The notes under the pieces are model-generated. The model saw nothing but the letters and a program-made list of their open reading frames with translations. It made no database searches and was not told the origin of the DNA. Shown here piece after piece: positions 1 to 10,235 of a stretch of DNA of 48,253 bases. Positions within the stretch are counted from its first letter, which is position 1. Each line of letters starts with the position of its first letter. The position numbers and the translations under genes were made by a program. The stretch lies in the NCBI GenBank assembly GCA_031256795.1, contig JAIRPW010000015.1, positions 1-48,253 on the forward strand, written 5' to 3'. This stretch comes from Zoogloeaceae bacterium (GTDB lineage: Bacteria; Pseudomonadota; Gammaproteobacteria; Burkholderiales; Rhodocyclaceae).

Positions 1-1383
1 GGCGAGACGAACGTCGCCGAAATGATCCAGGCCATGCGCCGCTTTCTGGGCGAGAACGACATGATGGCCTATCTCGTGATGATGGCGCGGCGGCTCCTGG
101 AACTGCATCGCGTGCTGAAACCCACGGGAAGCCTTTACCTGCACTGCGATCCCATCGCCAGCCATTATCTGAAGATCGTGCTGGACGCCGTTTTCGGGAA
201 AACCCGGTTCGGCAGCGAAATCAGCTGGCGGCGTTCCAGCGCGCACAACGACGCGAGGCAGGGGCGCAGGCTGCCCGGAAACATCCGGGACGTCATCCTG
301 TTTTATACCAAGTCCGAAACATGGACGTGGAATTGGCTTTACACGCCTTACGACGAGAGTTACGTCAGGAATTTCTACACGCATGTCGACGAAAAAACCG
401 GACGCCGCTATCGGCTCGACAATTTGACCGCAGCAAAATCCGGGGGCGACGTGTCCTACGAATTCTGCGGAACGCGCCCCTACAAAGGCCGCTACTGGGC
501 GTATTCGCGGGAAAACATGGAAAAATTTCTCGCGGAAGGCCGTCTGCATTTCCCGGAAAACGGGGGAACGCCTTCCTACAAGCGTTATCTCGATGAAATG
601 CCGGGCGTACCGCTGCAAAACGATTGGCCCGACATCCGTCCCGTGCCGCCGAACGAATATCTGGGCTACCCCACGCAAAAGCCGCTGGCGCTGCTCGAAC
701 GCATCGTTCAGGCGTCCAGCAACGAAGGGGACGTGGTGCTCGATCCGTTCTGCGGCTGCGGCACGGCGGTGCACGCCGCGCAGAAGCTCGGTCGGAAATG
801 GATCGGCATTGACGTCACGCATCTGGCCATCGCGCTCATCGAAAAACGCCTGAAGGACGCTTTTCCCGGCGTCGGTTTCGCCGTGCTCGGTACGCCCAGG
901 GACATGGAAGGCGCGCGCGATCTGGCGGCGCGCGACAAATATCAGTTCCAGTGGTGGGCCTGTTCGCTGGTCAACGCCCAGCCGTATCAGGGAAAAAAGA
1001 AAGGCGCGGACGGCGGTATTGACGGTCTCATCTATTTCCAGGACGAGCCGAAGGCGCACAAGAAAATCGTGGTCTCCGTCAAGGGCGGCGGCGTGGCGAT
1101 GGTGCGCGATCTCGTCGGCGTACTGGAACGCGAGCGGGCGGAAATCGGCCTGTTCGTGACGCTCGCCCCGCCCACCCGTCCCATGCTGGCGGAAGCGGCG
1201 AAAGCCGGGTTTTACAGGTCTCCGGCGTTGAGCGGCGAATTTCCCCGCCTGCAACTCCTGACCGTCGAGGGTTTGCTGGAGGGGCGCGAACGCGCGGAAT
1301 ATCCCGACCTCTCGCAAGGCGGGTTGACTTTCAGGAAAGCGAAACGGGAAGAAAAAAAGACGGAACAGAAGCCGCTGTTCTGA
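1..1383 (+). CDS. site-specific DNA methyltransferase with C-terminal Mrr-like nuclease domain (5' partial)
   Basis: The reading frame is open from the first base, so the start lies outside the window; the ATG at 22 is probably internal. The visible part carries the region GSLYLHCDPIASHYLK, then TQKPLALLERI followed by the SAM-binding motif DPFCGCGT and GIDVTHLA. This is the order of amino-methyltransferases in which the catalytic DPPY-type motif precedes the SAM motif, so the catalytic motif must lie in the missing part. From about residue 310 the protein changes to a PD-(D/E)XK-type fold of the Mrr family: GADGGIDG followed by VVSVKGG. The usual acidic or Gln residue before the last Lys is Ser here, so cleavage activity is doubtful. 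The role could be restriction-modification or solitary methylation. The target sequence cannot be told. Confidence 0.85.
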   Translation, partial: GETNVAEMIQAMRRFLGENDMMAYLVMMARRLLELHRVLKPTGSLYLHCDPIASHYLKIVLDAVFGKTRFGSEISWRRSSAHNDARQGRRLPGNIRDVILFYTKSETWTWNWLYTPYDESYVRNFYTHVDEKTGRRYRLDNLTAAKSGGDVSYEFCGTRPYKGRYWAYSRENMEKFLAEGRLHFPENGGTPSYKRYLDEMPGVPLQNDWPDIRPVPPNEYLGYPTQKPLALLERIVQASSNEGDVVLDPFCGCGTAVHAAQKLGRKWIGIDVTHLAIALIEKRLKDAFPGVGFAVLGTPRDMEGARDLAARDKYQFQWWACSLVNAQPYQGKKKGADGGIDGLIYFQDEPKAHKKIVVSVKGGGVAMVRDLVGVLERERAEIGLFVTLAPPTRPMLAEAAKAGFYRSPALSGEFPRLQLLTVEGLLEGRERAEYPDLSQGGLTFRKAKREEKKTEQKPLF

Positions 1384-1413
1384 ATCTTCGCGCGCGGGGG
1401 ATGGATCGCTTTA

Positions 1414-3492
1414 TTAGACAAGTATTTTGAGCAGACTTTCCTGCGCGGCGCGGGGTTTGGCGCGTCCAGGAGTTTTTCGGGCGTACTCGCCGTCGCTTTT
1501 CATTTCCCAGGCCTGACTGTTGTCCGCGAGGTAAGGGCGCAACCCTTCCTGAATGACGCGCTTTTTCAGGCGCGCGTCCAAAACGGGAAAGGCGAGTTCA
1601 ATGCGCCGGAAAAAATTACGCTCCATCCAGTCCGCGCTGGAAAGATAAAGGGATTCCGCGCCATCGGCGTAAAAATAAAAGATACGGTGATGTTCCAGAA
1701 AGCGCCCGATAATCGAGCGAACGCGAATATTTTCGGAAAGGCCGGGAACGCCGGGCTTTAAGGCGCATACGCCGCGAACGATTAAATCAATGCGCGCTCC
1801 GGCGCGCGAGGCGTCATACAGCGCATGGATCACTTCCGGCTCCAGAAGGGAGTTCATTTTGGCGATAATGCGCGCTTTCCGTCCGGCGCGCGCCGCTTCG
1901 GTTTCGGCGCGGATATGGGCGATGATATTCGGATGCAGCGTAAAAGGCGCCTGCCAGAGATGTTTTAGAGCGCGGGCGCGCCCCAGTCCGGTGAGTTGCT
2001 TGAATACCTCCGCAATATCATCACCGATTTCCTCATTGGCAGTCATCAGCCCAAAATCGCAATACAGCCGCGCGGTCTTGGGATGATAATTTCCCGTGCC
2101 CAAATGGACATAACGGCGCAACTGGCCTTCTTCCCGGCGGACAATCAACAGCATTTTGGCATGTACCTTGTAGCCGACAACGCCATAAACTACATGCGCG
2201 CCCGCTTCCTCCAGCTGGGTTGCCCAGCTGATATTCGCCTCCTCGTCAAAGCGTGCCATCAATTCCACTACAACCGTAACTTCCTTGCCGTTCTGCGCGG
2301 CGCGAATCAGGGAACGCATGAGTTCTGAATCCGTGCCGGTACGGTAAACCGTCATTTTGATGGCGGCGACCTGCGGATCATTTGCCGCCTCGCGCAAAAA
2401 TTCAATGACCGGCGAAAAAGACTGGTACGGGTGATGCAAAAGAACGTCGCCCTGCCGAAGTCTGGGAAAAAGCAGCGCGCCCTTTCCCAGGCTGTCAGGC
2501 AGCGACGGCGCATGCGCGGGAAATTTCAGATCGGGACGGTCAATCCAATCGGGCGTTTGCGTCAGGCGCACGAGATTGACCGGGCCGTTGACGCGGTAGA
2601 GGTCCTCCTCGCGCAGACCAACCTGGGCGAGCAGAAAATCCGTCATGGCGCGCGAGCAATTATTGGCGACTTCCAGGCGCACCGCGTCGCCGAAATGCCG
2701 GTGCGGCAATTCGCCTTGCAGCTTGGTGCGCAGATTGGTGACTTCCTCCTCATCCACAAAAAGGTCTGAATTACGGGTCACGCGGAACTGATAACAACCC
2801 AGGACGCTCATGCCGGCAAAAAGCTCGCCGACAAACTCATGCAAAATGGAAGAAAGAAACACAAAAGAATAAGGCGCGTCGCTCAATTCTCGCGGCAGCT
2901 GTACCACGCGCGGCAAAAGGCGCGGCGCCTGCACAATGGCGGCGTTGGAGCCGCGACCGAAAGCGTCTTTGCCTTGCAGCTCCACCACAAAATTCAGGCT
3001 TTTGTTCAGGAGGCGCGGAAAGGGGTGCGAAGGATCCAGACCCAGCGGGGTTAAAAGCGGCATGACTTCACGGTCGAAATAACCGCGAATCCAGGCGCGG
3101 GTCGCGTCATTCCATAGCGTGCGCCGGACAAAATGAATTCCTTCGGCGGCGAGCGCGGGCAGGGTCTCTTCGTTGAAAATCCGGTACTGCTCTTCCACAA
3201 TCGCGTGCGCCGCAAGCGCGACAACCCGAAAGGCTTCCTGCGGCGTTTTGCCATCCGCGGTAAGACGCGAGGCGCGCGCGCGAATCTGTTCCTTCAGCCC
3301 CGCAACCCGAATCTCAAAAAACTCGTCCATGTTGCTGGAAACAATGCACAAAAACCGCAGACGCTCCAAGAGGGGAGAATTTTTGTCTTGCGCTTGCGCC
3401 AGGACGCGGCGATTAAAAGCGAGAAACGAAAGCTCGCGGTTTAAAAAATGCTCGGCAGGAAAGGCGTGCGAGGCTTGCGTAATGGGTGACAT
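1414..3492 (-). CDS. ppk1: polyphosphate kinase 1
   Basis: The enzyme polymerises the gamma-phosphate of ATP into inorganic polyphosphate, reversibly. At 692 residues it has the usual family length. The N-terminal helical domain begins at FLNRELSFLAFNRRVL. The two active-site histidine regions are visible: YKVHAKMLLI, followed by HLGTGNYHPKTARLY, and later FLEHHRIFYFY. The ATG at 3492 has AAGGAT about nine bases upstream, which supports this start. It converges with the methyltransferase across only 30 bases, and I see no clear terminator there. It is not part of the pyr operon, which reads the same way but ends 115 bases upstream of the ppk1 start; a GC-rich hairpin lies in that gap. Confidence 0.97.
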   Translation of the reverse strand: MSPITQASHAFPAEHFLNRELSFLAFNRRVLAQAQDKNSPLLERLRFLCIVSSNMDEFFEIRVAGLKEQIRARASRLTADGKTPQEAFRVVALAAHAIVEEQYRIFNEETLPALAAEGIHFVRRTLWNDATRAWIRGYFDREVMPLLTPLGLDPSHPFPRLLNKSLNFVVELQGKDAFGRGSNAAIVQAPRLLPRVVQLPRELSDAPYSFVFLSSILHEFVGELFAGMSVLGCYQFRVTRNSDLFVDEEEVTNLRTKLQGELPHRHFGDAVRLEVANNCSRAMTDFLLAQVGLREEDLYRVNGPVNLVRLTQTPDWIDRPDLKFPAHAPSLPDSLGKGALLFPRLRQGDVLLHHPYQSFSPVIEFLREAANDPQVAAIKMTVYRTGTDSELMRSLIRAAQNGKEVTVVVELMARFDEEANISWATQLEEAGAHVVYGVVGYKVHAKMLLIVRREEGQLRRYVHLGTGNYHPKTARLYCDFGLMTANEEIGDDIAEVFKQLTGLGRARALKHLWQAPFTLHPNIIAHIRAETEAARAGRKARIIAKMNSLLEPEVIHALYDASRAGARIDLIVRGVCALKPGVPGLSENIRVRSIIGRFLEHHRIFYFYADGAESLYLSSADWMERNFFRRIELAFPVLDARLKKRVIQEGLRPYLADNSQAWEMKSDGEYARKTPGRAKPRAAQESLLKILV

Positions 3493-3607
3493 GAGGGGAA
3501 ATCCTTTTTACGCGGCGCAAATGACGCGCCGCTTCTCTCAGGCGCCGACGGGCGGATATTCATCCGCGCCGCGTTGCATTCATTATGCTGTAGAAATAAC
3601 GCGCCTT

Positions 3608-4861
3608 TCAAGCGGCTGCAAAAACAACTTTGCCGTCCACCAACGTGAACCGGGTTCTGCCAAGGAGCGTTTGCCCCTGAAAAGGCGTGGACTTGTTCTC
3701 GCTGACCAGTGTATCCGGCGCGACCGTCCAGGCGTCGTCCGCTTTGAAAAGGCAAAGGTCGGCGCGCGCGCCAATGCCCAAATGGCCAAGGTCCTCGCGT
3801 CCCAAAATATCAGCGGCGCGGCTGGTGACGGCGGCAAGCGCTTTTGGCAAAGGAAGATTTTCTTCGCTTGCCCAGCGCAGCGTAAGCGACAATAAAAGCT
3901 CCAGACCCGTCGCGCCGGGGCGCGCGCTGCCAAAAGGCAATTGCTTGTCGTCTTGCTTTTGCGGCGTGTGGTCAGAAGAGAGCGCGGCTTCTCCTGCGGC
4001 AGCGCCTTTCCGGATCGCGTCGCGGTCGCGTTCGCTTCTTAAAGGGGGATTAAAGCGGGCGTCAGCGTTAAAAAAACCAATGGCGCGTTCGGAAAAATGC
4101 AGATGGTGAATGCTCGCGTCGCATGTGATGGGCAATCCGCGCGCGCGCGCTTCTTTAACCATTTCCATTCCCGCCGCAGAGGACACGCAGCACAAATGCA
4201 GACGCACGCCGGTATCGGCGGCAAGCGTGATCAGGGTAGAGAGCGCGACGGTTTCCGCGCTTACCGGAATGCCGATCAGCCCCAGACGCGCGGCGACTTC
4301 GCCGTCATGCGCAACGCCGTCTCTGGAAAGACATTCGTCCTGCGGCTGTAACCAAACAGGAAAGCCAAAAGTCGCCGCGTACTCAAAGGCGGAAAGCAGC
4401 GTGCGCGTATCCGGCAACGGCGATTTTCCCTGCGAAAAAGCCACGCAGCTGGCGGCCGCAAGGCGGTTCATTTCGGAAAGCCGTTCCCCCGCGAGGCCGC
4501 GGGTGAGCGCGCCCAGGGGCAGAAGCCGCGCAAGTTCCAGATCGTTCGCTTGCCGTGTCAGACGCTGGACTCGCTCCGGCTCGTCCAGCGTAGGTTCCAT
4601 ATCCGGGGGGGAAACCAGCGTGGTGACGCCGCCCGCAACCGCGGCAGCGAGATCGGAAGCCAGCGGCGCGGGCCGCGCGGAAAGGTCAATCAGTCCCGGC
4701 GCGACAATAAGTCCTGCGGCGTCAATGGTTTTCTCCGCGCGGAAACCGGGCGGCTCCGCGCCGACGGCGATAATTTTTCCCTGTGAGACAAAAAGATCGC
4801 CCGGACGATCCAGTCCGGTTTTCGGGTCGACCAAATGACCGTTGCGAATGGCGAGGTTCAT
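3608..4861 (-). CDS. pyrC': dihydroorotase-like protein, probably non-catalytic partner of PyrB (PyrC')
   Basis: The fold and order follow the dihydroorotase family, from DAAGLIVAPGLIDL to the C-terminal GARADLCLF. The metal site, however, is dismantled. The HxH after PGLIDL is replaced by SAR. The usual HCED region reads LQPQDE. The HLCHVS region reads HLCCVS. Only DHTP near residue 295 survives. In Pseudomonas and relatives such an inactive PyrC' is needed as a scaffold for the aspartate carbamoyltransferase dodecamer, and the position right after pyrB fits that role. The true dihydroorotase must be elsewhere in the genome. The gene lies 45 bases after pyrB and ends the operon. At 417 residues it is of normal length. 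Confidence 0.92.
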   Translation of the reverse strand: MNLAIRNGHLVDPKTGLDRPGDLFVSQGKIIAVGAEPPGFRAEKTIDAAGLIVAPGLIDLSARPAPLASDLAAAVAGGVTTLVSPPDMEPTLDEPERVQRLTRQANDLELARLLPLGALTRGLAGERLSEMNRLAAASCVAFSQGKSPLPDTRTLLSAFEYAATFGFPVWLQPQDECLSRDGVAHDGEVAARLGLIGIPVSAETVALSTLITLAADTGVRLHLCCVSSAAGMEMVKEARARGLPITCDASIHHLHFSERAIGFFNADARFNPPLRSERDRDAIRKGAAAGEAALSSDHTPQKQDDKQLPFGSARPGATGLELLLSLTLRWASEENLPLPKALAAVTSRAADILGREDLGHLGIGARADLCLFKADDAWTVAPDTLVSENKSTPFQGQTLLGRTRFTLVDGKVVFAAA

Positions 4862-4906
4862 GATGGCTTTCGGAAACGTAGTTTGACGGCGGAGTCCGGC
4901 GAACGC

Positions 4907-5908
4907 TCAGCGGCCCGCGAGCATACTCATGACCGCCATGCGCACGGCGATCCCGAACGTTACCTGGTTGAGAATGACGGCCTGTTGTCCATCCGCGACT
5001 TCGGAGGCGATCTCCACGCCGCGGTTCATGGGGCCGGGGTGCATAACAATGGCGTCGCTTTTGGCGAGCGCGAGTTTTTCCGGCGTCAGGCCATAGTGTT
5101 GAAAATATTCCCGCGCGGAAGGCAAGAGCGCCCCGTTCATGCGCTCATTTTGCAGACGCAGCATGATTACGACGTCCGCGTCTGCCAGACCTTTTCGCAG
5201 GTCATGGAAAACGCGCGCGCCGCAGGACGCGCCGCCCAGGCTGGCGACGGCGCGGGGCAGAAGGGTTTGCGGCGCGACTACGCGGATTTCCCCCGCGCCC
5301 AGCGCGGAGAGCGCCGCGATGTCCGAGCGGGCGACGCGGGAATGCAGAATATCGCCGACAATCGTGACGGTCAGCGAGGAAAAATCCTGTTTGAAGTGCC
5401 GGATGGTGTACATGTCCAGCAGCGCCTGGGTGGGGTGGGCGTGTCGACCGTCCCCGGCATTCACGACGTGAATATCGTCGTACCCCATGCGGCGCAGATG
5501 CTCGGCGATGAGAAAAGGCGCTCCAGAATCCGCGTGCCGCACGACAAACATATCGGCGTGCATGGCGCATAGATTGTCTATGGTATCCAGCAGCGTTTCG
5601 CCTTTGGCGGTTGAGGAGCGGCTGATGTCCAAATTGATCACGTCGGCGGAAAGACGCTTGGCGGCAATTTCAAAGGTAGTGCGGGTACGGGTGGAATTCT
5701 CAAAAAAAAGGTTGAATACGCTTTTCCCGCGCAAAAGCGGCACTTTCTTGACTTCTCTGTCCGCAAGCCCAAGAAAGGAAGAGGCGGTATCCAAAATGCG
5801 CGTTAACGTTTCGCGCGGCAGACCTTCAATACATAACAAGTGCGCGAGAGCGCCGCGCGCATCCAATTGCGGCGTGTGATTCTGCGGAGGCAAGGGGGCG
5901 TCAGGCAT
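4907..5908 (-). CDS. pyrB: aspartate carbamoyltransferase catalytic chain
   Basis: This enzyme carries out the first committed step of pyrimidine synthesis: carbamoyl phosphate plus aspartate gives N-carbamoylaspartate. Signature regions are [14 protein letters not shown] (carbamoyl phosphate loop), [12 protein letters not shown], and [12 protein letters not shown] near the C-terminus. The N-terminal extension of about 20 residues before [11 protein letters not shown] is typical of the class that assembles with PyrC'. The start ATG at 5908 overlaps the end of pyrR by eight bases and has AAGGTGG just upstream inside pyrR, so translation is probably coupled. The 333-residue length matches this class. 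Confidence 0.98.
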   Translation of the reverse strand: MPDAPLPPQNHTPQLDARGALAHLLCIEGLPRETLTRILDTASSFLGLADREVKKVPLLRGKSVFNLFFENSTRTRTTFEIAAKRLSADVINLDISRSSTAKGETLLDTIDNLCAMHADMFVVRHADSGAPFLIAEHLRRMGYDDIHVVNAGDGRHAHPTQALLDMYTIRHFKQDFSSLTVTIVGDILHSRVARSDIAALSALGAGEIRVVAPQTLLPRAVASLGGASCGARVFHDLRKGLADADVVIMLRLQNERMNGALLPSAREYFQHYGLTPEKLALAKSDAIVMHPGPMNRGVEIASEVADGQQAVILNQVTFGIAVRMAVMSMLAGR

Positions 5909-6425
5909 GGCATTCCACCTTCCAAAAAAGCGTATTGTCCGGCGTTTGGCGGCAAAGGGTCAGCCCCGTTTTTCGATCCGGAAGCTCAAGATTCCAGACG
6001 CACCAGGACGGCGCAATGGGAAGCTCCCGGCAGCCGCGATCCGCCAGCACTGCCAAATCTACCCGCTCTGGGCGGCCAAAATCAAAAATCTCATTCAGTG
6101 CCGCGCGAGTTGTGCGTCCTGTATAAAGCACGTCGTCTACAAGAATCAGGCGGCGATCATTGACGTCAAACGGAATCTGGGTTGGCCTCACCTGCGAATG
6201 CAAACCTTTTTCCGCAAAATCATCGCGGTAAAAGGAAATATCAATCATTCCCGGCGCTTCCGGCAGGGAAAGCAGAGCGGCAAGCCGTTCAGCCACCCAC
6301 GCGCCGCCGCTGAAAATGCCGATGAGCGCAGTGTTGGGCGTGAGCGTTGGCCGAATCAGTTCCGCGAGTTTTTCGCACTGCGCCTGGGCGTCGGGCAACG
6401 GGGAGAGGATCGGGGAGGACGTCAT
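5901..6425 (-). CDS. pyrR: pyrimidine operon regulator / uracil phosphoribosyltransferase PyrR
   Basis: The PRPP-binding loop [15 protein letters not shown] near residues 96-110 marks a type I phosphoribosyltransferase of the PyrR family. RNA-binding attenuation by PyrR is known in Firmicutes. In Gram-negatives with this gene order its regulatory role is less certain and it may act mainly in uracil salvage. Its ATG overlaps the ruvX stop in an ATGA junction and its stop overlaps pyrB, so it is embedded in the operon. I did not find an obvious PyrR attenuator; the operon gaps are too short for one, except ahead of yqgE. Confidence 0.95.
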   Translation of the reverse strand: MTSSPILSPLPDAQAQCEKLAELIRPTLTPNTALIGIFSGGAWVAERLAALLSLPEAPGMIDISFYRDDFAEKGLHSQVRPTQIPFDVNDRRLILVDDVLYTGRTTRAALNEIFDFGRPERVDLAVLADRGCRELPIAPSWCVWNLELPDRKTGLTLCRQTPDNTLFWKVECHA

Positions 6426-6850
6426 GACGGCGCTTCCTGAAAAGAAAAATCGAACCAGGTTTGCAGAATCAGCTGCGCGGCTACCGCGTCCAGAATGGGC
6501 TTCATGGTCCTGGTTGTGCGCCCGACCTCAAGGAGACGGCTTTGCGCGTCGCGGGAAGTCAGGCGTTCGTCCGCCTCAACCACCGGCAGGGAGAAGCGCG
6601 CCCGCAGGGATTCGGAAAAAGCGCGAACACGCGCGCTCATGGCGTGCGGCGTTCCATCCACATGGGTGGGTAAACCTACAACAAGCCGCTCAGGACGCCA
6701 TTCCGCAATGAGCCGGTCTATCGCCTTTATCCGCGCGGTATCGTCGTTTGCCTGAATCACAGCGAGGGGATGCGCCTGTTTTAGCGCTGTTTCGCCAACG
6801 GCGACTCCCGTTCGCTTTTCCCCAAAGTCAAAGGCGAGAATCGTGCTCAT
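6422..6850 (-). CDS. ruvX: putative Holliday junction resolvase RuvX (YqgF)
   Basis: This is an RNase H-like fold nuclease of the RuvX/YqgF family, linked to Holliday junction resolution and to 16S rRNA 5' processing. The first strand ILAFDFGEKRTGVAVG carries the first catalytic Asp, VVGLPTHVDG follows in the middle, and DERLTS carries the later acidic residue. The length of 142 residues is normal. It sits 15 bases after yqgE and overlaps pyrR by four bases. This yqgE-ruvX-pyrR-pyrB order is conserved in pseudomonads and many betaproteobacteria. Confidence 0.96.
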   Translation of the reverse strand: MSTILAFDFGEKRTGVAVGETALKQAHPLAVIQANDDTARIKAIDRLIAEWRPERLVVGLPTHVDGTPHAMSARVRAFSESLRARFSLPVVEADERLTSRDAQSRLLEVGRTTRTMKPILDAVAAQLILQTWFDFSFQEAPS

Positions 6851-6865
6851 GAGCGAAAAAGATTT

Positions 6866-7438
6866 TCAGGCGTGACCAACTACGTCTGAAAGCTGGGAAA
6901 AATCAATTCCCAGCATATGCATGGCGGCAGTTAACCGCGCCTCCGGCGGTTTGCTGAAAATGATTTCCGGCGCGGCGGGAATGGTGAGCCAGGCGTTTTG
7001 TGTCAGTTCTGTTTCCAATTGACCCGCGTTCCAGCCCGCGTAGCCCAAGGTCAGGAGCATATCCTGGGGTTCTCCGGTCTGGCTGATGGCGGCGAGAATG
7101 TCACGAGAGCTGGTGAGCGCGATGTCATCCGTTACTTTCATGCTGGCCTGCCATTCTCCGAGCGGGCGATGCAGGACGAAGCCGCGGTCCATTTGCACCG
7201 GCCCGCCAAAATAAACGGGCAGGGCGGCGGCGTCTTTGGTTTTCAATTCCAGATCAACTTTCTCGAAAAGTCCGGCCACCGTGAGTTCCAGAGGTTTATT
7301 GACGATCACGCCCAGAGCGCCCTGCGGCGTATGTTCGCAGACGTAGATCAGAGCGCGGTTAAAGCAAGGGTCTGTCACCGCGGGCATGGCGATCAGAAAA
7401 TGGTGGGTAAGGTTATTGGCGGCTTCCATGGGCGTCAT
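6866..7438 (-). CDS. yqgE: YqgE/AlgH family protein (DUF179)
   Basis: A small soluble protein of the YqgE/AlgH family, whose biochemical role is still unclear. Diagnostic sequence: [15 protein letters not shown] near the N-terminus, then [22 protein letters not shown] and [15 protein letters not shown]. The ATG at 7438 gives nine bases more than a second ATG at 7429; relatives begin close to the [10 protein letters not shown] block, so either start is possible. It is the first gene of the yqgE-ruvX-pyrR-pyrB-pyrC' operon. A TACAAT hexamer at 7493-7498 could be its -10 box. Confidence 0.95.
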   Translation of the reverse strand: MTPMEAANNLTHHFLIAMPAVTDPCFNRALIYVCEHTPQGALGVIVNKPLELTVAGLFEKVDLELKTKDAAALPVYFGGPVQMDRGFVLHRPLGEWQASMKVTDDIALTSSRDILAAISQTGEPQDMLLTLGYAGWNAGQLETELTQNAWLTIPAAPEIIFSKPPEARLTAAMHMLGIDFSQLSDVVGHA

Positions 7439-7492
7439 TCTAGCGTATGGCTTTTGTATTCGCGCTACTTTGACAGAGGACTTCTGCTTTTT

Positions 7493-7498
7493 ATTGTA
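7493..7498 (-). promoter_or_regulatory. possible -10 box for the yqgE-pyr operon
   Basis: TACAAT read on the minus strand, 55 bases upstream of the yqgE ATG, in the 86-base gap after clpA. I see no good -35 at the right spacing, so this is only a candidate. Confidence 0.25.
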
Positions 7499-7524
7499 AA
7501 ACAGCGGACGCCGCGCGGCCAGAA

Positions 7525-9822
7525 TCAGGCGGGAACGGCTTCTTCGTTTTTTCCCTTTGCCGCTTCCGTAAATACGAGACAGGGATTGTCTGCCGCGTCA
7601 ACGTCCACGGTGACGTTACCGCCCTGCGTCAGGCGGCCAAAAAGCAGCTCGTCCGCCAGCGCCGCGCGCAGGGTATCCTGAATCAGCCGCGCCATGGGGC
7701 GCGCGCCCATGGCGGGATCAAAGCCTTTCCGCGCCAGCATGTCTTTTAGGCGCGGCGTAAAGTGCGCTTCTACCTTTTTTTCATGCAGCTGGGTTTCCAG
7801 CTGCATAAGGAATTTATCCGCCACGCGCAGAATGACGTCGTGATCCAGAGGGCGGAAGGAAACCGTCGCGTCCAGGCGGTTACGGAATTCAGGGGTAAAG
7901 AGGCGGCGGATTTCCGCCATTTCATCGCCTGCCGCCGCGCTGCCAATGAAGCCCATGCGGTTTTTTTGCAGGTCCGCCGCGCCCGCGTTGGTGGTCATGA
8001 TGATAATCGCGTTGCGAAAATCGGCGCGCCGTCCGTTGTTGTCGGTGAGGGCGCCGTGATCCATGACTTGCAGGAGCAAATTGAAAATATCCGGGTGCGC
8101 TTTCTCAATTTCGTCCAGAAGCAGAACGCAATACGGCTTTTTGTTCATGGCCTCCGTGAGCAATCCGCCCTGCTCAAAACCGACATATCCAGGCGGAGCG
8201 CCGATCAGGCGCGCCACGGCGTGGCGCTCCATGTATTCGCTCATGTCAAAGCGCGTGAGTTCAATGCCAAGCGCGTAGGCAAGCTGCCGCGCGACTTCGG
8301 TTTTGCCGACGCCCGTGGGGCCGGAAAACAAAAACGCGCCGATCGGTTTTTCCGGTGCGCCCAGGCCGGAGCGTGCCATTTTGATGGCGCGGGCGAGCGT
8401 TTCGATAGCCTGGTTTTGCCCAAACACGACGGCTTTCAAGTCGCGCTCCAGATATTTCAGGGCGTCCCGGTCATCGCTATTGACCTGGCGGGGCGGAACG
8501 CGCGCGATCCGCGCGACGATGTCCTCAATTTCGCTTTTGCCGATCAGCTTTTTCTGCCGTGACTTGGGCAGAATACGCTGGGCCGCGCCCGCCTCGTCAA
8601 TGACGTCAATGGCCTTGTCCGGCAGATGCCGATCCGTGATATAGCGGATGGAAAGCTCAACCGCGAGCGACAGGGCGGCGTGGGTATATTTGACGCCGTG
8701 ATGCGTTTCAAAGCGCGCTTTTAATCCTTTCAGGATTTCCAGCGCTTCGGTCTCTGAAGGTTCGCTCACGTCAATTTTTTGAAAGCGCCGGGAGAGCGCG
8801 TGGTCTTTTTCAAAGACGCCGCGGTATTCCTTGTAAGTTGTTGCGCCCATGCAACGCAGCTGTCCGGAAGAAAGCGCGGGTTTCAACAGATTGGAGGCGT
8901 CCAGCGTGCCGCCGGAGGTGGCGCCCGCGCCGATCAGGGTATGGATTTCATCAATGAAAAGAATGGCGTTGGGCAAATCGCGCAGCTGCTTCAGCACGCC
9001 TTTCAGCCGCTGCTCAAAATCGCCCCGGTATTTGGTTCCCGCGAGCAGCGCGCCAATATCCAGCGCATAGACCGAAGCGTCTTTCAGAATGTCCGGAACT
9101 TCGCCCGCCACGATGCGGCAGGCCAGCCCCTCGGCAATGGCGGTTTTGCCTACGCCCGCCTCGCCGACCAGGAGCGGATTGTTTTTCCGGCGGCGGCACA
9201 AAGTCTGAATCACGCGCTCAATTTCTTTGTCGCGCCCAATTAAAGGATCAATGCGGCTTTCCGCCGCCTCCCGGTTCAGCGGGATGGTGAAACTTTCCAA
9301 TGGGTTTTCCCGCGCTTTTTCCGCGCCGGATTCCATTCCTGCCGGGGCGCTTTCCGCGCCGGAAGCGCCGTGGCCGGACGGCGGCGGCGCGGCCTTGGTG
9401 ACGCCGTGGGAAATGTAATTGACCAGATCCAGTCTGGTGACGCCCTGCTTTTGCAGATAAAACACCGCGTGAGAATCGCGTTCGCCGAAAATGGCGACCA
9501 GAACATCCGCTCCGGTGACTTCTTTTTTCCCGGACGACTGCGCGTGCAAAATCGCGCGCTGAATGACGCGCTGAAAGCCCAGCGTAGGCTGGGTTTCAAT
9601 GTCTCCCGCGCCCGGAGCGACGGGCGTATGCTCGGTGATGAACATGGAAACGTCGCGCCGCAGCGCGCTGATTTCCGTGCCGCAGGCGGTCAGGGCCGCC
9701 GCCGCCGCAGGATTGTCCAGGAGCGTGAGCAGCAGATGTTCAATGGTGATGAATTCATGCCGTTTTTGGCGCGCCTCGACAAAGGCCAGATGCAGGCTGA
9801 TTTCAAGTTCCTGGGCAATCAT
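7525..9822 (-). CDS. clpA: ATP-dependent Clp protease ATP-binding subunit ClpA
   Basis: An AAA+ unfoldase that feeds substrates to ClpP. The N-terminal Clp repeat domain starts at [14 protein letters not shown]. The first AAA module has Walker [14 protein letters not shown] and the second has [15 protein letters not shown], with [12 protein letters not shown] and [14 protein letters not shown] as Walker B regions. The frame extends upstream to 9927, but the ATG at 9822 is chosen because it matches the family N-terminus and forms an ATGA overlap with the clpS stop. This gives 765 residues, close to the usual length. It is co-transcribed with clpS. clpP is not in the window. Confidence 0.97.
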   Translation of the reverse strand: MIAQELEISLHLAFVEARQKRHEFITIEHLLLTLLDNPAAAAALTACGTEISALRRDVSMFITEHTPVAPGAGDIETQPTLGFQRVIQRAILHAQSSGKKEVTGADVLVAIFGERDSHAVFYLQKQGVTRLDLVNYISHGVTKAAPPPSGHGASGAESAPAGMESGAEKARENPLESFTIPLNREAAESRIDPLIGRDKEIERVIQTLCRRRKNNPLLVGEAGVGKTAIAEGLACRIVAGEVPDILKDASVYALDIGALLAGTKYRGDFEQRLKGVLKQLRDLPNAILFIDEIHTLIGAGATSGGTLDASNLLKPALSSGQLRCMGATTYKEYRGVFEKDHALSRRFQKIDVSEPSETEALEILKGLKARFETHHGVKYTHAALSLAVELSIRYITDRHLPDKAIDVIDEAGAAQRILPKSRQKKLIGKSEIEDIVARIARVPPRQVNSDDRDALKYLERDLKAVVFGQNQAIETLARAIKMARSGLGAPEKPIGAFLFSGPTGVGKTEVARQLAYALGIELTRFDMSEYMERHAVARLIGAPPGYVGFEQGGLLTEAMNKKPYCVLLLDEIEKAHPDIFNLLLQVMDHGALTDNNGRRADFRNAIIIMTTNAGAADLQKNRMGFIGSAAAGDEMAEIRRLFTPEFRNRLDATVSFRPLDHDVILRVADKFLMQLETQLHEKKVEAHFTPRLKDMLARKGFDPAMGARPMARLIQDTLRAALADELLFGRLTQGGNVTVDVDAADNPCLVFTEAAKGKNEEAVPA

Positions 9823-10136
9823 CGGTCTTCCTCCATGACGCAGCGCAAAGGATGCTGATACCCGCGCGCGTGCCGCGTGACCTGGGTGACTTTGGCCTCG
9901 GCGATCTCGCGCGGAAACACGCCGCACAACCCGCGCCCCTCATGATGCACTTTCAGCATGACAGCGGTAGCGCGGCGTGTTTCCATGCCAAAAAACCGCT
10001 GCAAAACCTCAACGACAAAATTCATGGGCGTGTAATCGTCGTTGAGCAACACGACCCGGTAAAGCGGGGGAGGCGGGCGGGTGAGCGTCGCCTGTTCGGG
10101 TTCCAGAAGCGTCGCGCTGTCGGTATCGGGGTTCAT
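9819..10136 (-). CDS. clpS: ClpA adaptor protein ClpS
   Basis: The N-recognin that delivers N-end-rule substrates to ClpA. The core [20 protein letters not shown], with the Asn-Asp-Asp substrate pocket, is followed by [18 protein letters not shown], all typical. There are 105 residues with a disordered acidic N-terminal tail. It overlaps clpA by four bases, the standard clpS-clpA pair. Confidence 0.97.
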   Translation of the reverse strand: MNPDTDSATLLEPEQATLTRPPPPLYRVVLLNDDYTPMNFVVEVLQRFFGMETRRATAVMLKVHHEGRGLCGVFPREIAEAKVTQVTRHARGYQHPLRCVMEEDR

Positions 10137-10235
10137 GGGGGGATTTTCTTATATTTTGCCTGGTCCGCACAAGAACAATGGCTTGCGGGATTTTTTACGC
10201 GCGCTCCCGCTGTTGTTTCGCAGACGGGAATTTGT

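Noticed and set aside
9823-9927. Extended N-terminus of ClpA
   Set aside because: The extra 35 residues read through clpS in another frame, and the family N-terminus begins at the ATG at 9822.
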